A stretch of DNA of 64,000 nucleotides from contig QVOM02000070.1 in the NCBI GenBank assembly GCA_003586115.2, positions 1,198,189-1,262,188 of the forward strand, read 5' to 3'. The position numbers and the translations under genes were made by a program. This document shows positions 1 to 13,100 of this stretch, one piece after another. Below the pieces are notes generated by a model that ran no database searches, was not told the DNA's origin, and saw only the letters and a list, made by a program, of their open reading frames with translations. Each line of letters begins with the position of its first letter. The stretch's first letter is position 1. The stretch comes from Salvator merianae. Lineage: Eukaryota > Chordata > Lepidosauria > Squamata > Teiidae.

Positions 1-781
1 CTGATAGTGAAAAGATTGTGATATGAATGTTATGATTAAAAACCTTTTGATTGAGCCTGTGAAGATCATGGCTGGCTTTTGAAACATTCCATTCTTGATG
101 CTTGAACACATTTTTGCTTCTGAAAGAGGAAGCAGAGAAGCCAGACTGGCTTAACTAGATGGTGAGCCTAAATGCACACTTCTGGTGTTAATAACTGTGA
201 GGGATGTTTGCTGAGAAAATAAACTGGGAATGGATGTTCCTGTTTCTGATAATAATATAGTGAATGAATGAGAGTAGTGGAGGAACGTTCTGGAATATAA
301 ATGCCAGGTATTAGTCTCCACCTGTAAAGCCCTAAACCACTCTGGATTTAAATATCTGAAATATTATCTTCTCCAATACCAATCATCTCATGTTTTGAGG
401 TCTGCCACAGACTGCTTTATGATGATTCCATTTGCCTAAGAGGCTGCTGAGACAAATGTTTCTTGGTAGGTTTTCTCTGTAGTAACACCATTCTTATGGA
501 ATGCTCTCCCACTTGAAAGTTCTAAAAGCACTTCCTGAGTACTTTTGGAAAGCAACTTTCTGTTCCCATAGAAATTTTCTTCTGAATGCTCCCATTTTGG
601 TGTTGTAAATGGATATTTTAACTGTTTGGGTGGTGGTGGTTTTGCTGTAATTCTGTGTTTTTGAATTGTGTAAGTTGTTCTGAGCACTATGAAGTTGTTG
701 GGTCAGATATAAATATAATTAAATTAAATAGCAGTATTTCTACTCTGTATAGATCTTTTCTTTTTTTGCTCTTGTTCCTAG

Positions 782-1123
782 ATCCTGTCTTTGCGATGCA
801 AGTCACAGTGCTAAATCCCTTCAACGTAGTAATTTTATTTCAACCTGTCACTCTACAATGCAACTATCAGACTACAGCCACCCAGCCACCTATAGTCACG
901 TGGAAGTACAAATCTTACTGCCGGAGCCGTTTGGCGGATGCTTTTAACCCTAGTAGTCAGGAAAGCCAAATCACCAATCAGCTGCAGCAGAATAACCCTG
1001 GGTACAATCCCTATGTGGAGTGTCTGGACAATGCCAGAACAGTGCGTTTGGTGGCTACCAAACGAGGCAATGCAGTGACGCTTGGGGAATTCTACAAGGG
1101 CCGGCGCATCACCGTCACCAATG
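782..1123 (+). CDS. LSR: LSR exon: most of the Ig-V domain
   Basis: A pyrimidine tract ends in AG at 780-781, and the donor is GTAAGTG at 1124. The exon is phase 1 at both ends and 342 nt long. It carries the VTLQCNY B-strand, the [10 protein letters not shown]-strand and the GRRITVTN stretch. It is the first exon visible; the signal peptide must be encoded further 5'. Confidence 0.94.
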
Positions 1124-4100
1124 GTAAGTGTGAAATGTTGGCATCAAGCTTATTTAAGAAGCCACTGGTCCTACAGCTGGCAGTGAGAGCTCTGCAAAAG
1201 CTGGTGCTTTCATTGGAAACATTTTGAGAGATTGGTAAATTTGCTTGTGGGCAAATTCTAAAGCATTTGCTAGCACAATTTAAACCTAAGGCTGTGTTGT
1301 CTGATTCTGAACGGGGTGTAAAGCGTTGCCTTATTGCATAGACTGGAAAGAGCTTTAATGAAGTTGCTGTTTTTTGTTGTTAGTGTTACTTGTTTGCATA
1401 ATTTGGATATGTATGAAACAAATAGTTTGGGAGGCATAAAATGATGTTTTGAAGCGTCTTCCCTCTCAGAATGTTTCCTATAAGAAGATACCATAGCTAC
1501 TCATATTAAAAATAAACTTTCTAAATAATTGCTACACAGATAATCAGGGGCAGCTCACTGACTGATCAAAAAGCTTTTTCAGGATAATCTTATGACAATC
1601 TATTCAGGCATAATCCAGTTTAGCTGGGGTTGTTTCCAAGAAACTATAAGATTGGATTAATCTAAGGAACTGCAGTGTGTCTTACTCATATACATAGTTA
1701 GAATTAATCGTTCATATTTAGTAATTCATATTTAGAAAAAGTCATTTTAGAATAGCTTATCTGTAAGAATAACTGCAGATTAGTTTGCTTTTGATTTCTT
1801 TTTTCTGGTGAAATGCTCTGCATATAATATTATATATGTCTGCGTATGGATAAAAAGTTCTCATAAAATTTCATTTGTACCTTGCTCTTCTTTCAAAAAG
1901 ATATATTATTTTTCCCCTGATAACTAGCCCTTTGTGGTAAGTTGAAAGTGTTGAGCAAAGGTCAGCCAGTAAGCTTTTCCACTGCCTAAAGGGCCTTCTT
2001 AGTGGTAGTTCCCAATTTGTGAATTAATTGTGTCCGTAAGATATATTTTACACTACTGTTATACATCTCTTGTCTCCATTTTGATAATGATTCTTCTCTA
2101 TGCTAGTCTGCTGCACTAGGGCCATGTGTCTATTGCTTTTGGTGGCTGTTTTGCTTAATATCTGAGCTATAAAAGATTATAATCTGTTTTTATTTATTTA
2201 TGCTTTGTCAACTGCTTTGGACTGTTCGGTCCAAATATTTTATAAATACAGTGCAACAGACATATTTCCCACATACTTTTCATTTGTACTTTTCCTTGGT
2301 TCAAGTGTTTTTATTTTTTCTTTTACTTGAAATTTATCTTGAATGGCAAGGCAAGGCAAAGTGCAGTATTCCTCCTAGATTCTTTTCTTGGCCTGCAAAG
2401 AATAGCTGGGTGTGACCAAATTCTATTACCTCCAGTTTCTCTCTTTTCTGGAGAGTAGTTTACATGTTGTTGAAGGCAAATATCAATATAATATTTTTTT
2501 CCCTAAGCATACCTTTCCTAATTTGTCATGCAACTATTTAGAATTTAGAGTATTTCAGTTTTCTAAAACTCATAATTCTTAAAAGTATTGGAGAAAAAAA
2601 GAAAATTTTAATCTACTGTAGTCAACATCAAGGAACAAAAAATGGATTTTCAGACAGGGCAGTGTCCAGTTGATGAATTCTGTTGACCTCTATTGTCACT
2701 GCTAGAAAAGAGACCAATTTGTTGTATAGCCTCTATGAATTCTCAGACTGCTTTAGAATTCTTCTTCTTCAGCTTGAAAGAGAGGTGATCTAGTGGTCTG
2801 AATAACCAAGTATCAAAAGTCATAGCTCTTTGCTTCCCGTGGTCTTGGTCATAAGTTTCTACGTAGCTCAATTATTTGAGATGAAATGAAGGCACTGAAG
2901 ATCAGAGATGTAGTCTATGACCAGTAGGTATCTCTCATGTAGACACACAAATTCTTCCTCAGCATTGTCTGCTGTAGTAAAATCTGAACGCACACACAAT
3001 ATGATACTGAGCAACAAAAGTCAAGCTGTGTTATAGTAGCATTCCTATTTCTTACATTTATTTACATTACAATCCTGTTGTGGATGGAGAATGTGGAAGT
3101 AGGGTTTTTGTATATGTTGGAGCTGGAAAGCTGAACTTAGGTTCTGTAGCTGCTTGAATGATTACAGGTTGCAAGGAAAACATCTTGTCTGTGCTGGTAG
3201 ATTGAAGCCACAAACTAAGCTGACAGTTGCAAAAATTCTAGACCTTCAAATCTTGCTATCAAGCTTTTAATTAATCCTTTTCTATCTACTTTGTGATAAA
3301 CAATTTAAGTTAGATTCAGAATTTCATTGAACAGGACCCTGTCTTTATTTAGTCCAAGTATTTTTGAATAAACTCTTTTACATGAAGTTATAGTCATAAA
3401 CGCAGATTGAAGCATAAACTGCATTGACCATAGCAGAACTTCTTTTGTAATTAACTTGTACTAACTGAAGGTTTTTCTTCTTGCAAATGAGGTCCAACAA
3501 ATCAATTATTTCATAATCTTTTTCTCTACTTTGTTTCTATCAACCCTTGCTAAATTCCTCTGTTTTGTTTATTTTGGTGTTTTTTTTAAAAAAACGCTCA
3601 AATCAGCAGTGACTTCAGAAGAGAAGGAAAGCAGGAACAAACAGAATTTACTGTTCTGGCATGTCTAAAGTCCATAGTAAAAACCTTCAAGCTGTGTGAT
3701 AATGTTTTAAAAACAAGTGCTACCCACAAAATTCAGTGGCATTACACACTGTTCTTTGTTTTGCATTCCCCAGACTTACAGAAGTTACAGCTGATAACAG
3801 GAGACTTTCTTCCATGCTACATACAGGGCTTGACTCATGGGAGGGCTGGGTGAAGAAAGCTTTCATACATGTGTGTTGCTTTTCCTGCTTTGTAAACACT
3901 GCTTAGTTCTCTTCAACAACAAAGTGTATTTAGATGTGGATCTTGGGCAGTTTCTGTGCAGTAATACCATAACCGACAGTTTACAAAGTTCCTTAATTAT
4001 GTATTTACAAAGCATCTAATTGCAGTGCATTTATGCAAGGATTGCAAAAGATCCAAGCTTAGGCAGCTTGGGTTCATATTGGAATCATGGAAACAACTGG

Positions 4101-7100
4101 TTTATGAACTGTGTTTAAGTGCCACTGTCTTGTAAGTTTCTTGTTAAGTCTTTGTGCTTGAGTGCAGGTGGTGAGCTGATGTCTCTTACTGAAGGTGTCA
4201 TTAGATGTTCTGTCTGGCTTCTCAGTAGGGAGCTGATAACACTTGTACATGTCCTTTGATTTTGAATGTACTGTAGTACTGTGTAATCTACACAGTGAGG
4301 AGAGCAAGGTAATAAGCATGAGACATGGTTGATCACATCACACCATTTCAGACTGCTAGTTGTGGGAATAATGTTTGCTATGGCACCTTATGCAAATATT
4401 TTTCCTGCAAGTGGAGGACTAGCACATGGAGGGTAAGGTCAGTTCCAACTATTAAATTAAATTATTTAAATTTTCAGAAGACCCTGAATCAGATCATCTT
4501 TTCACAGGTTGGTGTGAGAAGACAGTAACTGCAGAACTTTTGACGATTTGGTCCTTTTAGCAACTTACTGTTAATTTTTTTTTTTTAGTGTATCCCTGGA
4601 GCTAGCAAACTCATTTTTTGGTTGTAGCAATCCTTGTTTCTCCGTGGAACAGGTGATTCAGCACACAGCATGCCAGACCATTCTGACTACTCTTGCTGTA
4701 TTATTGTTATCTTGTGCTAGCCGGTCATACATTTGATCTGGTAACTTTTATGATTAGGTGGAGCAAAATAAGTTTTAGGCAGGCTTGGAGCTCATAGGTG
4801 TAGCTGGGACTTCCTGCTCAGGAAATAAAAATCCTTTGAGAGAAGAGAAATGCTGCTATACAGTCAGTGATGCTGAACAGTGTTTGCTTTATTCTATTTT
4901 ATATAGCTGTCTAATAACTAAAGATCTCTGGATAGCTTATATTAACTATTTAAAAACATAAAGAAAAAAAGTAATTAAACATACTTCAAATTTACTCAGT
5001 TGCTTCAAATTATTAATAAATTATGGAACAACTAGACTAGCAGGTTTATGTAATAATCTTCTCTTCCACTCAGTGTTGTTTTGTTCTGTTAAAATGGAAG
5101 TTGAGATTGTCTTTCAGGGAACACTTTTTTATCTGCTGCTAGCAGGTAGCTTCTTTAACTGGCTGACTTTTCTCTGCTTAGAAGCTTTTTTAAAGCATTT
5201 TTGTACCTTGAGTTTGGTATGGTGAGGTGAGGACAGAACTAAGACCAACCAACCAAATAAATAAATAAATAAATAATTGAATTTGAGCAATTGGATTAAA
5301 CAATTTCCAATAGAAGACACATAGAAGTAAAAGAAGGGAATTAAATCCACTTAGTCTTAACCATAAACTCTGACTTAAAAGACTGAAATTGCTTTGTGAC
5401 TTTGCTAAAGTTGACCATTCACTGCCACTGAAGCCACTGAAGATCTCTTGTTCTGTTTATTCTTCATCGACTGCAAACTTTTTTTTATATACATGTTCTG
5501 CAGCTTTCAGTTTCGTCAGCCATTTACCTTCTGCCCAGTTCTTCCTATGGCTAGAATGGTTAACAGTCTTCAGTTTAAGGTACAGCCATTTTATTCACAT
5601 AGTTCTTATTCAGCTTAGGAAAAAAGGTTGTGCAACTCAGGTGAATTTTTGGAAGGATGACCATGCAGTATTAAAAACAGTATTGAAGGCAAAACAGATA
5701 TATTAACAGACAACTGTATAATACATATATAGTTGTCCTTTGCGCAATGCAGTTTTCCCAACTCTGTTTTTCTTATCTGTGGCTAGCAAGATACAGTGTT
5801 TCTCATACAAAGTACTTTTGCTATCTGCTGTGTTTTGTGAAACTATTTTTATATGAGTAGTTGCTATCTATGGAAACCTTGTTTCTAGTTAGAGAAACAC
5901 TGTTCTGAATCACTTTCCCAACATGGTTGTGCAATATATGATACTTTGTGGGGAGTTATGCCTTATGTTAGGGATACTGTAACATATTCAAGTTGGAGAC
6001 TGTAAGTGTCATACTTTCAGGAAGATATACAATGTGATTGTCTTTAGCTACACTAGTTTGAACAGCTATGTGGGAGCTAAATGTATTTTGTAGTAGTAGT
6101 TTGTGTAAGCGGTTGAAGAAGTCACCGTGTCCCTGTGATCCAGAGGTGTCCTTTTTAAAATGATATTTTATTGGTTTTCTTAATTATTACATACATATGC
6201 ATCACAATATCATGGATTTATATTAGTTCATGTTTCTTATACAAATAGAACATGCATTTATTTCCCCAATCCCCTCAGTGCACCCCATGCATCATGCTTG
6301 TGGAAGTTTATTATGCAACACTGCAGTTGTACTTTTCATATACATTCTTCTTAGGACTTTTAATCAAAACAGGTTTGAGCTAGCATAACTAAGTCTTGAA
6401 TATTGGAAGTTTCTATAAATTGTAACCATTTTTTTTTGCCGTTCTGCTAAACCTTTTCCACCATTCAGTCCAGATTTTTGTGCTGCGATTTGTTCATTTT
6501 TTTAATATTTCCCATATAGTTTTGTACCAGGATTTGATTCTTAAGTTATCCAGATATTTCCATTGCCTGGTGATATTTATTGTTGCAGTATATATTAAAT
6601 AACGTAGTGATCCAAAGGTGTTGATGGCTTGAATTACCCAGTTAGTTGTTTAATCTGGCCCATTCTTGGCCTCAGAGGAACAAGCTAGTAAGTATAAACT
6701 ATTTGAGATAAACTTTGAGATGGCCCTTTGTTCTTGTTTTCGTATCTCACTCTCACTTATCTGTGGAATCTTCCCCATTTCACACCTTCATTTTTTTAAA
6801 AGTCTCCTTGCCAAGGTTTATGAGCATCCATTATTTAAGCCTTGCCTGCTTGTGATTTAATCTTGTTTGGTATTATGAAGAAATGAAAATGCAGGTGCTA
6901 ATAGTCGTTATTCAGTGGTTTTAGGAACATCCCATGCCACGTTCTCACTGGTATTTTCCATTTAGGAAGGGAGACACCACTCTGGATAAATGAAAGTGGT
7001 GCAGGGACTTTGAAACATCAGGGGTGCAAGCATAGCAGAAGTCAAGACAGTGATCTCCGCATGAGTTGCTATACAAGATTTCTTCATCTGCAGTAGAACT

Positions 7101-10100
7101 TCACTGAACCACTATGCATAGTCCTATATTTGTGCTGACTCCAGTCACTGCCAGGCACAGAAGAGATGGGTGACTAGGAAGGGTAATCTCACTTTTTGCT
7201 CTTATCACAAAAGAAGTGTTAGCAGCCTTTAGGAGCTGCTCAGCACACAGTTGTAACTTACTAATGAGTTTGGAATGTGTTGCCTGAAGAGTTCTTTTTC
7301 TCAGTTTGTTGTTTAATTCTAGACTAGTAGGGTGTGGTGTGGCTTGCTTTTGCTGGAACATTGCTTTTTTGTTTCTTTCTTCAAAAATGAATCTTCACCT
7401 AGTGTTGCTGCACATATGCAAAGCCCTTATGTATGCTCCCTAGATCTTCTTTTCAGGGCTAGGCCTGATAGAGCATACATATAAGTAGTGAATAATTATT
7501 AAAACTGTACTAAAAATTCAAAATGTTACGATAGCAGTATTCAGCAACTTATTTCAGGAAAATGCTGAGAACTCCTAATTGGTATGCTTATTTGTATGTA
7601 ATACTGTATTTTGAATCAAACTCGTAGGACATTGAGATGATAGAGTTCTGAGATTTTGAAATGTGAGCTGGATATACTAATGGATGAAAAAATACATTAT
7701 TTCCAAATCAGATCTCTTCTGGGTCCTCTGACTATAGGAAAACTTCCTGGGCTTTTAAAAGATTTTGTTGTTGTTCATAAGAGGAAGGGCTGCAAAAGGA
7801 AGTTACCAGAAGGCTTCAAAAAGGTTTGGATCAGTTCATGAGAGAGAAGGCTATCAATGACTGCTTAACCCAGATGGCTGTGTGATTTCCTCTGACAGGA
7901 GGCAGCAGGATGCCTCTAAAAGTAGATGTTTGGGAGGACTGTGGGTGGGCAAGGTATGCTCTGCCAGTGGGCTTCCATGAGAAATGGGTTGCCACTGTGA
8001 CAACAGGATGCTGGACCAGATGGGTCTCTAATCTGCTTTGTGAATTTTGTTTTGTTTTGGGATTTCTTGAGATGCTTACTTGCTATTCAATTTTGGTATT
8101 TTGGCTCAGTTTCTAACAAGTTCTAAAATAATACAGGACATGGGATTTGTCCTTTAAAATCTAACATGTGTTAAAACACACACTGAAGGCTTTGTCACAA
8201 GACAAATATTAGTGTGCCTGTAATGCAGGAGTGCCCAGTTTCGTATATGGAGTATGCAAAGTCTTACTGCTACAAGACTAGGGGGCACAAAATTCAAAGC
8301 CGGTTCTTTTTCACTGTTCATGGAATGGAATCAGCATGGACTGACTGACTTGGGAGATGTAGACTAGCCTTTTAAGAGTTGCATGTTGTCCTTGGGTTCC
8401 ACTTTGGGCACCCTTGCTGTGCCAGCTACTCTAGAAACTGACTTGCAGCATCTGGATTATCACCTATATTGCTTTCTCTTTCTTTCTCCTGATTAGAAGC
8501 TGACCTCGCCATCGATCAGACAGCTTGGGGGGACAGTGGTGTATATTACTGCACTGTGACAAGCTTTGAAGATGTGCAGGGCAACAATGAAGCCTATGCT
8601 GAGCTCATTGTTTTGGGTAAGTCACAAACTTCCTATCTTCATATAGGTATATTACAGGAAGGAGATCAGAGCAGCTTAATGAGGATTTGTGGGAGTCTAC
8701 TCAAGAATATCTGGGACTACTGGGTTTATCTCCAGCAGGAGAGGAAAACAAGCTTGCTGACAGCATTAGTTTGCAAGTCTCACCTACTAAAAAAAAGACT
8801 TGCATTTTTGTTCATTGCTGAGGAATGAGGTGATAAAATATAGTAAATATTACAGGTAAGGTATATCACTATTATTTTTAACACTGAGACATATTCAGAT
8901 TTTTTTCACCCTTTCGGATCTAGAATCTGAATTGGTGCTATCTATTCTGCTGCTTTTCCTCTTTACTACAGCCTGCTGCATGTATGGATCCAGGCTGAGA
9001 GACAATCATACATGTGCCTCATTGCTGGAACACCAGCACTGGGCTGTTTCTCCAAACACCAGTTACATGTTAGCATATCATGTGTGCCGTTTGATTGCCA
9101 GACACATCAGTCCCACTGCCTTATGGCCAGGCTTATAACAGCTGCAGCTGTTGCGTTTCATATTGCTCCTCAGTTGTGTCTCACTTGAGGTGCCTCCAAA
9201 CTGACTCGGCAACAGAACTAGCATTCAAACAGTCCTGGCAGAAATTAAAAACACCTCTAACATATCTGTTCTGTGGACAAAGAAAAACTTTCTTGACTGG
9301 AGTCATGGTACAGGTTGATCTTTGTTTACTATACACACAGGATTTCTTTGAAAGTTCTCTCTGTGAATGGAAGTCCTCTCTCTGTGTGGGCAAACTTAGA
9401 AAGAGGGAATAAGTGGGCTGTAGGGCTGCCTTGATGAAGTTTCCTTTTGTTGTACACCTTGCCAAAGCACTGTTCTGTAGCATGAGTTTTTGCTATGGGG
9501 ATTTCTAGAATCTGTGCATTTCTCATGGTTTTTACTTTGAGCATAGTGACTTAGCTGAACTTTACTACGTCTTGTCTATGATGTATGATTTTGTTTTTCT
9601 ACATGACTGCAGAGGCAAAGAGCTAGGTGAAACATTGACACTGAACCTTGCCACTCAGGCTGACTCACTGACTAACCTGAACCCCACTCACTTTTCTCCT
9701 TATGCACTCATGGCCATCTCTCTACTCCCTTTGCACCTGCAGCCACTCCCTTCCCCCTCTGTGCCTACAGTCTCCCTGCCTTGACCCAGCTTGCACCTAG
9801 CTGCACTTCTGGGAAGGCCTCAGACGTAATCAGATTTAAGGTTTTCCCAGAAGCTAAGCTAGGCACATCTGTGCACTTTGTCTGTTGGGAGGACTTATAG
9901 CCCTCCAGTTCCAGAATACCCTTGCAGGCACAAAGACCTGCCTGCAGACTGAGCAGTACTTCCAAGAAACACAGGGCCAGTGGCAGCAGCCCAGCCTCGC
10001 AGGTCAGTGTGGTACAGGCTGAAATGGGGAACAAGGAATCGGGAGGGAGACCGTGATATGGGGGAGAAAGAGGATCATGGGGATGGATTGCCAAGCCAGT

Positions 10101-13100
10101 TTGACCAATCCAAAGTTTGGCTTGCCCTTGGACTGACTGTGCCTTAAATTTTAAATGGGTTTGGGTTGATAGTGAGCCTTGTGAACAAGGAATGTTTGCA
10201 GTGAGGTAGTTCTTCTACAATCTGGTTTGACACATCTCTACTGAAATGTTACAATTTGAGATCGAGTTTAGTTCTTCATCTTGTCAGCTATGTCTTGGGT
10301 GAAGAATCTGACAGAAGTTTTCCCTTCCTATTTTAAGCAGGTGTGGAAGGAAATAATCCCAACAGCTGGGTGGTTTAAATATGGAAAAAATTCCTAGCTT
10401 TGGGAGGTGGCATTGCTTGGAATTCCTGTAGCTGAGAATAAGGTCCATGAGAAGTACTGCAGAGTGGCACAACAGGAATTATTAGGTGAAGCTGCCAGCT
10501 AAAGCTAGAAACTCTGCATTGTTCTATACTGAAAGGACTCGGCAATTTGAAATACCTTTGGAAATCCTCTAGTGTTCTTTTGAGTAGTAGGGACTGACCC
10601 CATTGGTCTAGGATTTTGAATTCCCACTGAAGTAGCTGATCAACTTGTGGTGGCAGAAGTTAAGGATGAAGAATAAATTTGGCTGCAGTGGGGTAATCTG
10701 CAAAGTAACATATTTAAAACGGTTTCTTTTAGGAAATGGGATTTATTTCTTGTAAGCAGATCTTTGGATCTTACTTTTCCTCCCAGCAGGTGCCAGCAAA
10801 ATGTGAGAGGTGGGGAAACAAGCATGGGAGGGCACTTTCACATGTATAAATCAAATTATTAGAGAGATTTGCACCAACAACCAATTCAGGTAGAAGTCAG
10901 GCACACTTTAACTACTTAACATTTGCCTTTTACTTGCCAGTACTTGTTACTCAGTGCAGACTTTGTGGTTCTCTTGTTGCCCATTTTTTGTTCAAAATTA
11001 CTTTGTGGGGTAGGTAAGGCATGGAGATGGTAACTGGCCCAAGTTGACCTTGTTGAGCATCAAGGCTGAGGGAGTATTTGAATTTGGGTTCCTTCATCTT
11101 GGTTGGATACTTGGATTATCTGTTACACTGCACTGCATTGGCTCTCCTGTTCCTTGTTTAGCTGTAATTTAATTTTTATTAATAATAATAATATTAATTT
11201 AATATTAATAATTAAATTTTATTAGTAAACAAACAATGTAAGTTTTGTTTATTTTTAATTATTCGTTGCTTAAATAGCCATAAGAAGGCAAAAGAGACAA
11301 CTAAGTATAAAGTCACAGAAAAAATACATGAAAGATTTTAGTGCTGGTACTGCCATTAGACAGCATGTAGTTTATAAATAATTTTCAGCAAATGAACAAG
11401 TAACCATCCTAAAATAACATAAGAAAGCAATGTATGGAGAGATGTTCTTTAGGGCAAATACTGTGTTTCATGAAAAAGGTTCTGGATTTTTTATGATATC
11501 TTGCAAGAAGAAGGTAATAGCAAACCACTTCCATACTGTTGACAAGAAAATAGTATGGATGCATCCACATCATCACATTAACTTGGTTAATATCACAACT
11601 GTATCCATTTCTAAACAAGGGGCTGTCTATATCTTTGTACTGCATATGGAGGACATAAATCTATTTCATGGCCTGCTGATGAGATTTCTTTTTAAGCCAT
11701 CTGGAATAACAGTATGTCACTATACCATTTATAAACTACTAGAAAACTTTCAGGGACTATAGTTAGATTTCAAATCAGCCATGTGATTGCTTCTATACAA
11801 TTTGATGTTGACATCAACACCTTAGAAAGAACATGGTGTCCTTGTATTATATGGGCAGTTATCCATACTTCACTGTGGAGTAACTGTGATGAGGATCTGG
11901 TCTTGATTATTTCCAGAAAACAGGTGTTCTGTGTCACCCCTATCTCTTTCCTGCTAGATCCTGTTTTCCATCTTTTCCTGCCAGAAACTGCTTTCTCTCT
12001 CTCTCTCTCTGCTACCTTACTGTTTTCAGTGGATTATCTATGTCAGGATTTATTGCTCTGTAAAATGGTCTGGGAAAACAAATGCTCTTCTGTATACATT
12101 ATTTTGTAGGAGGTTTTGCATTCCTGACTTGCCAGGCATTCTGTTAGTAAGGTGTATTTGCACCTCCATGTATAGTAGGAATATTGTTTTTATGGGCCAA
12201 AAGCAGTGAAAATAACATAAAGCACTATATCAAGCAAATTTGTGCAAGCCTGGTGCCCGTTTTTATCAGGGTTTTTTTTTTTTTTTTTTACTATAATACA
12301 ATATTGTACAGTGCTTCAGACATGGCTTGCATGTTGTGAAGAACCTATTGCAGATAAATTGCTCCAGGTTCAGATATTACTGTGCATTCCTTTCTAGCAT
12401 ATTTAATTCTGGCACAGAACTGCCTACCAGTAGGATCCCCAGGTGTATTTAGTAACTTTTTTCTCTTAATTTTTTTCCTTCCTGTAGGCAAATCATCCGG
12501 TGCCTCAGAGCTTTTGCCAGGCATTCAGATAGGGCATATGGAAGGTACCAGCTTTGCTTCTTGTTCCCTTGGGATGGGAAGGGGTAGATTTAATATATCC
12601 TAGCCTTGAATTTCCCTGGGGGCAGAGATATAGGACTGTTTGATTTGGGTTGAAATGCAAGATGTTTGTGGCCTCATCTTCTCTTTGTCTCTTTCTCTTT
12701 AAGTGTGCTTTCTATACTGTTTTGCTCTCACTAGACTATACAGGCATCCACTGATTTCCTAATCCTGTCTCCAGCAGATGACTATAACATGTAGGGAGGA
12801 GTTGCTTCATGTCCCTGTTATGTAGCTATAGGTTTGAGTAGAGTGACACCATTGCGTCTGCAGCTGAATTGGGAATGGATGTGTGATCTGCTTCACACAT
12901 CATGTGCCAGGTTTTTTTTATATATAAACAATTCAGTGTGAACATTATGAGTAGTTGTGAATGTACAGGGATTAGCTGAGCAGAACTTTATGGCTGGCAC
13001 ATGATACGTGAAACATCTGTGTCTGAGTTGTAGACTTGTACTTGCTTATCTATATTGTGTCTTTGCATTTTAAGACAGAAAATAGAATATGCTGGTTTTG

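Larger units (their letters stand above)
1124..8496 (+). other. LSR: LSR intron between the two Ig-V exons
   Basis: About 7.4 kb of AT-rich sequence with no conserved coding exon that I can recognise. It contains an (AAAT)n tract at 5255-5276 and a CR1 3' fragment near 7795-8035. Open frames here are short and look random. Confidence 0.7.
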
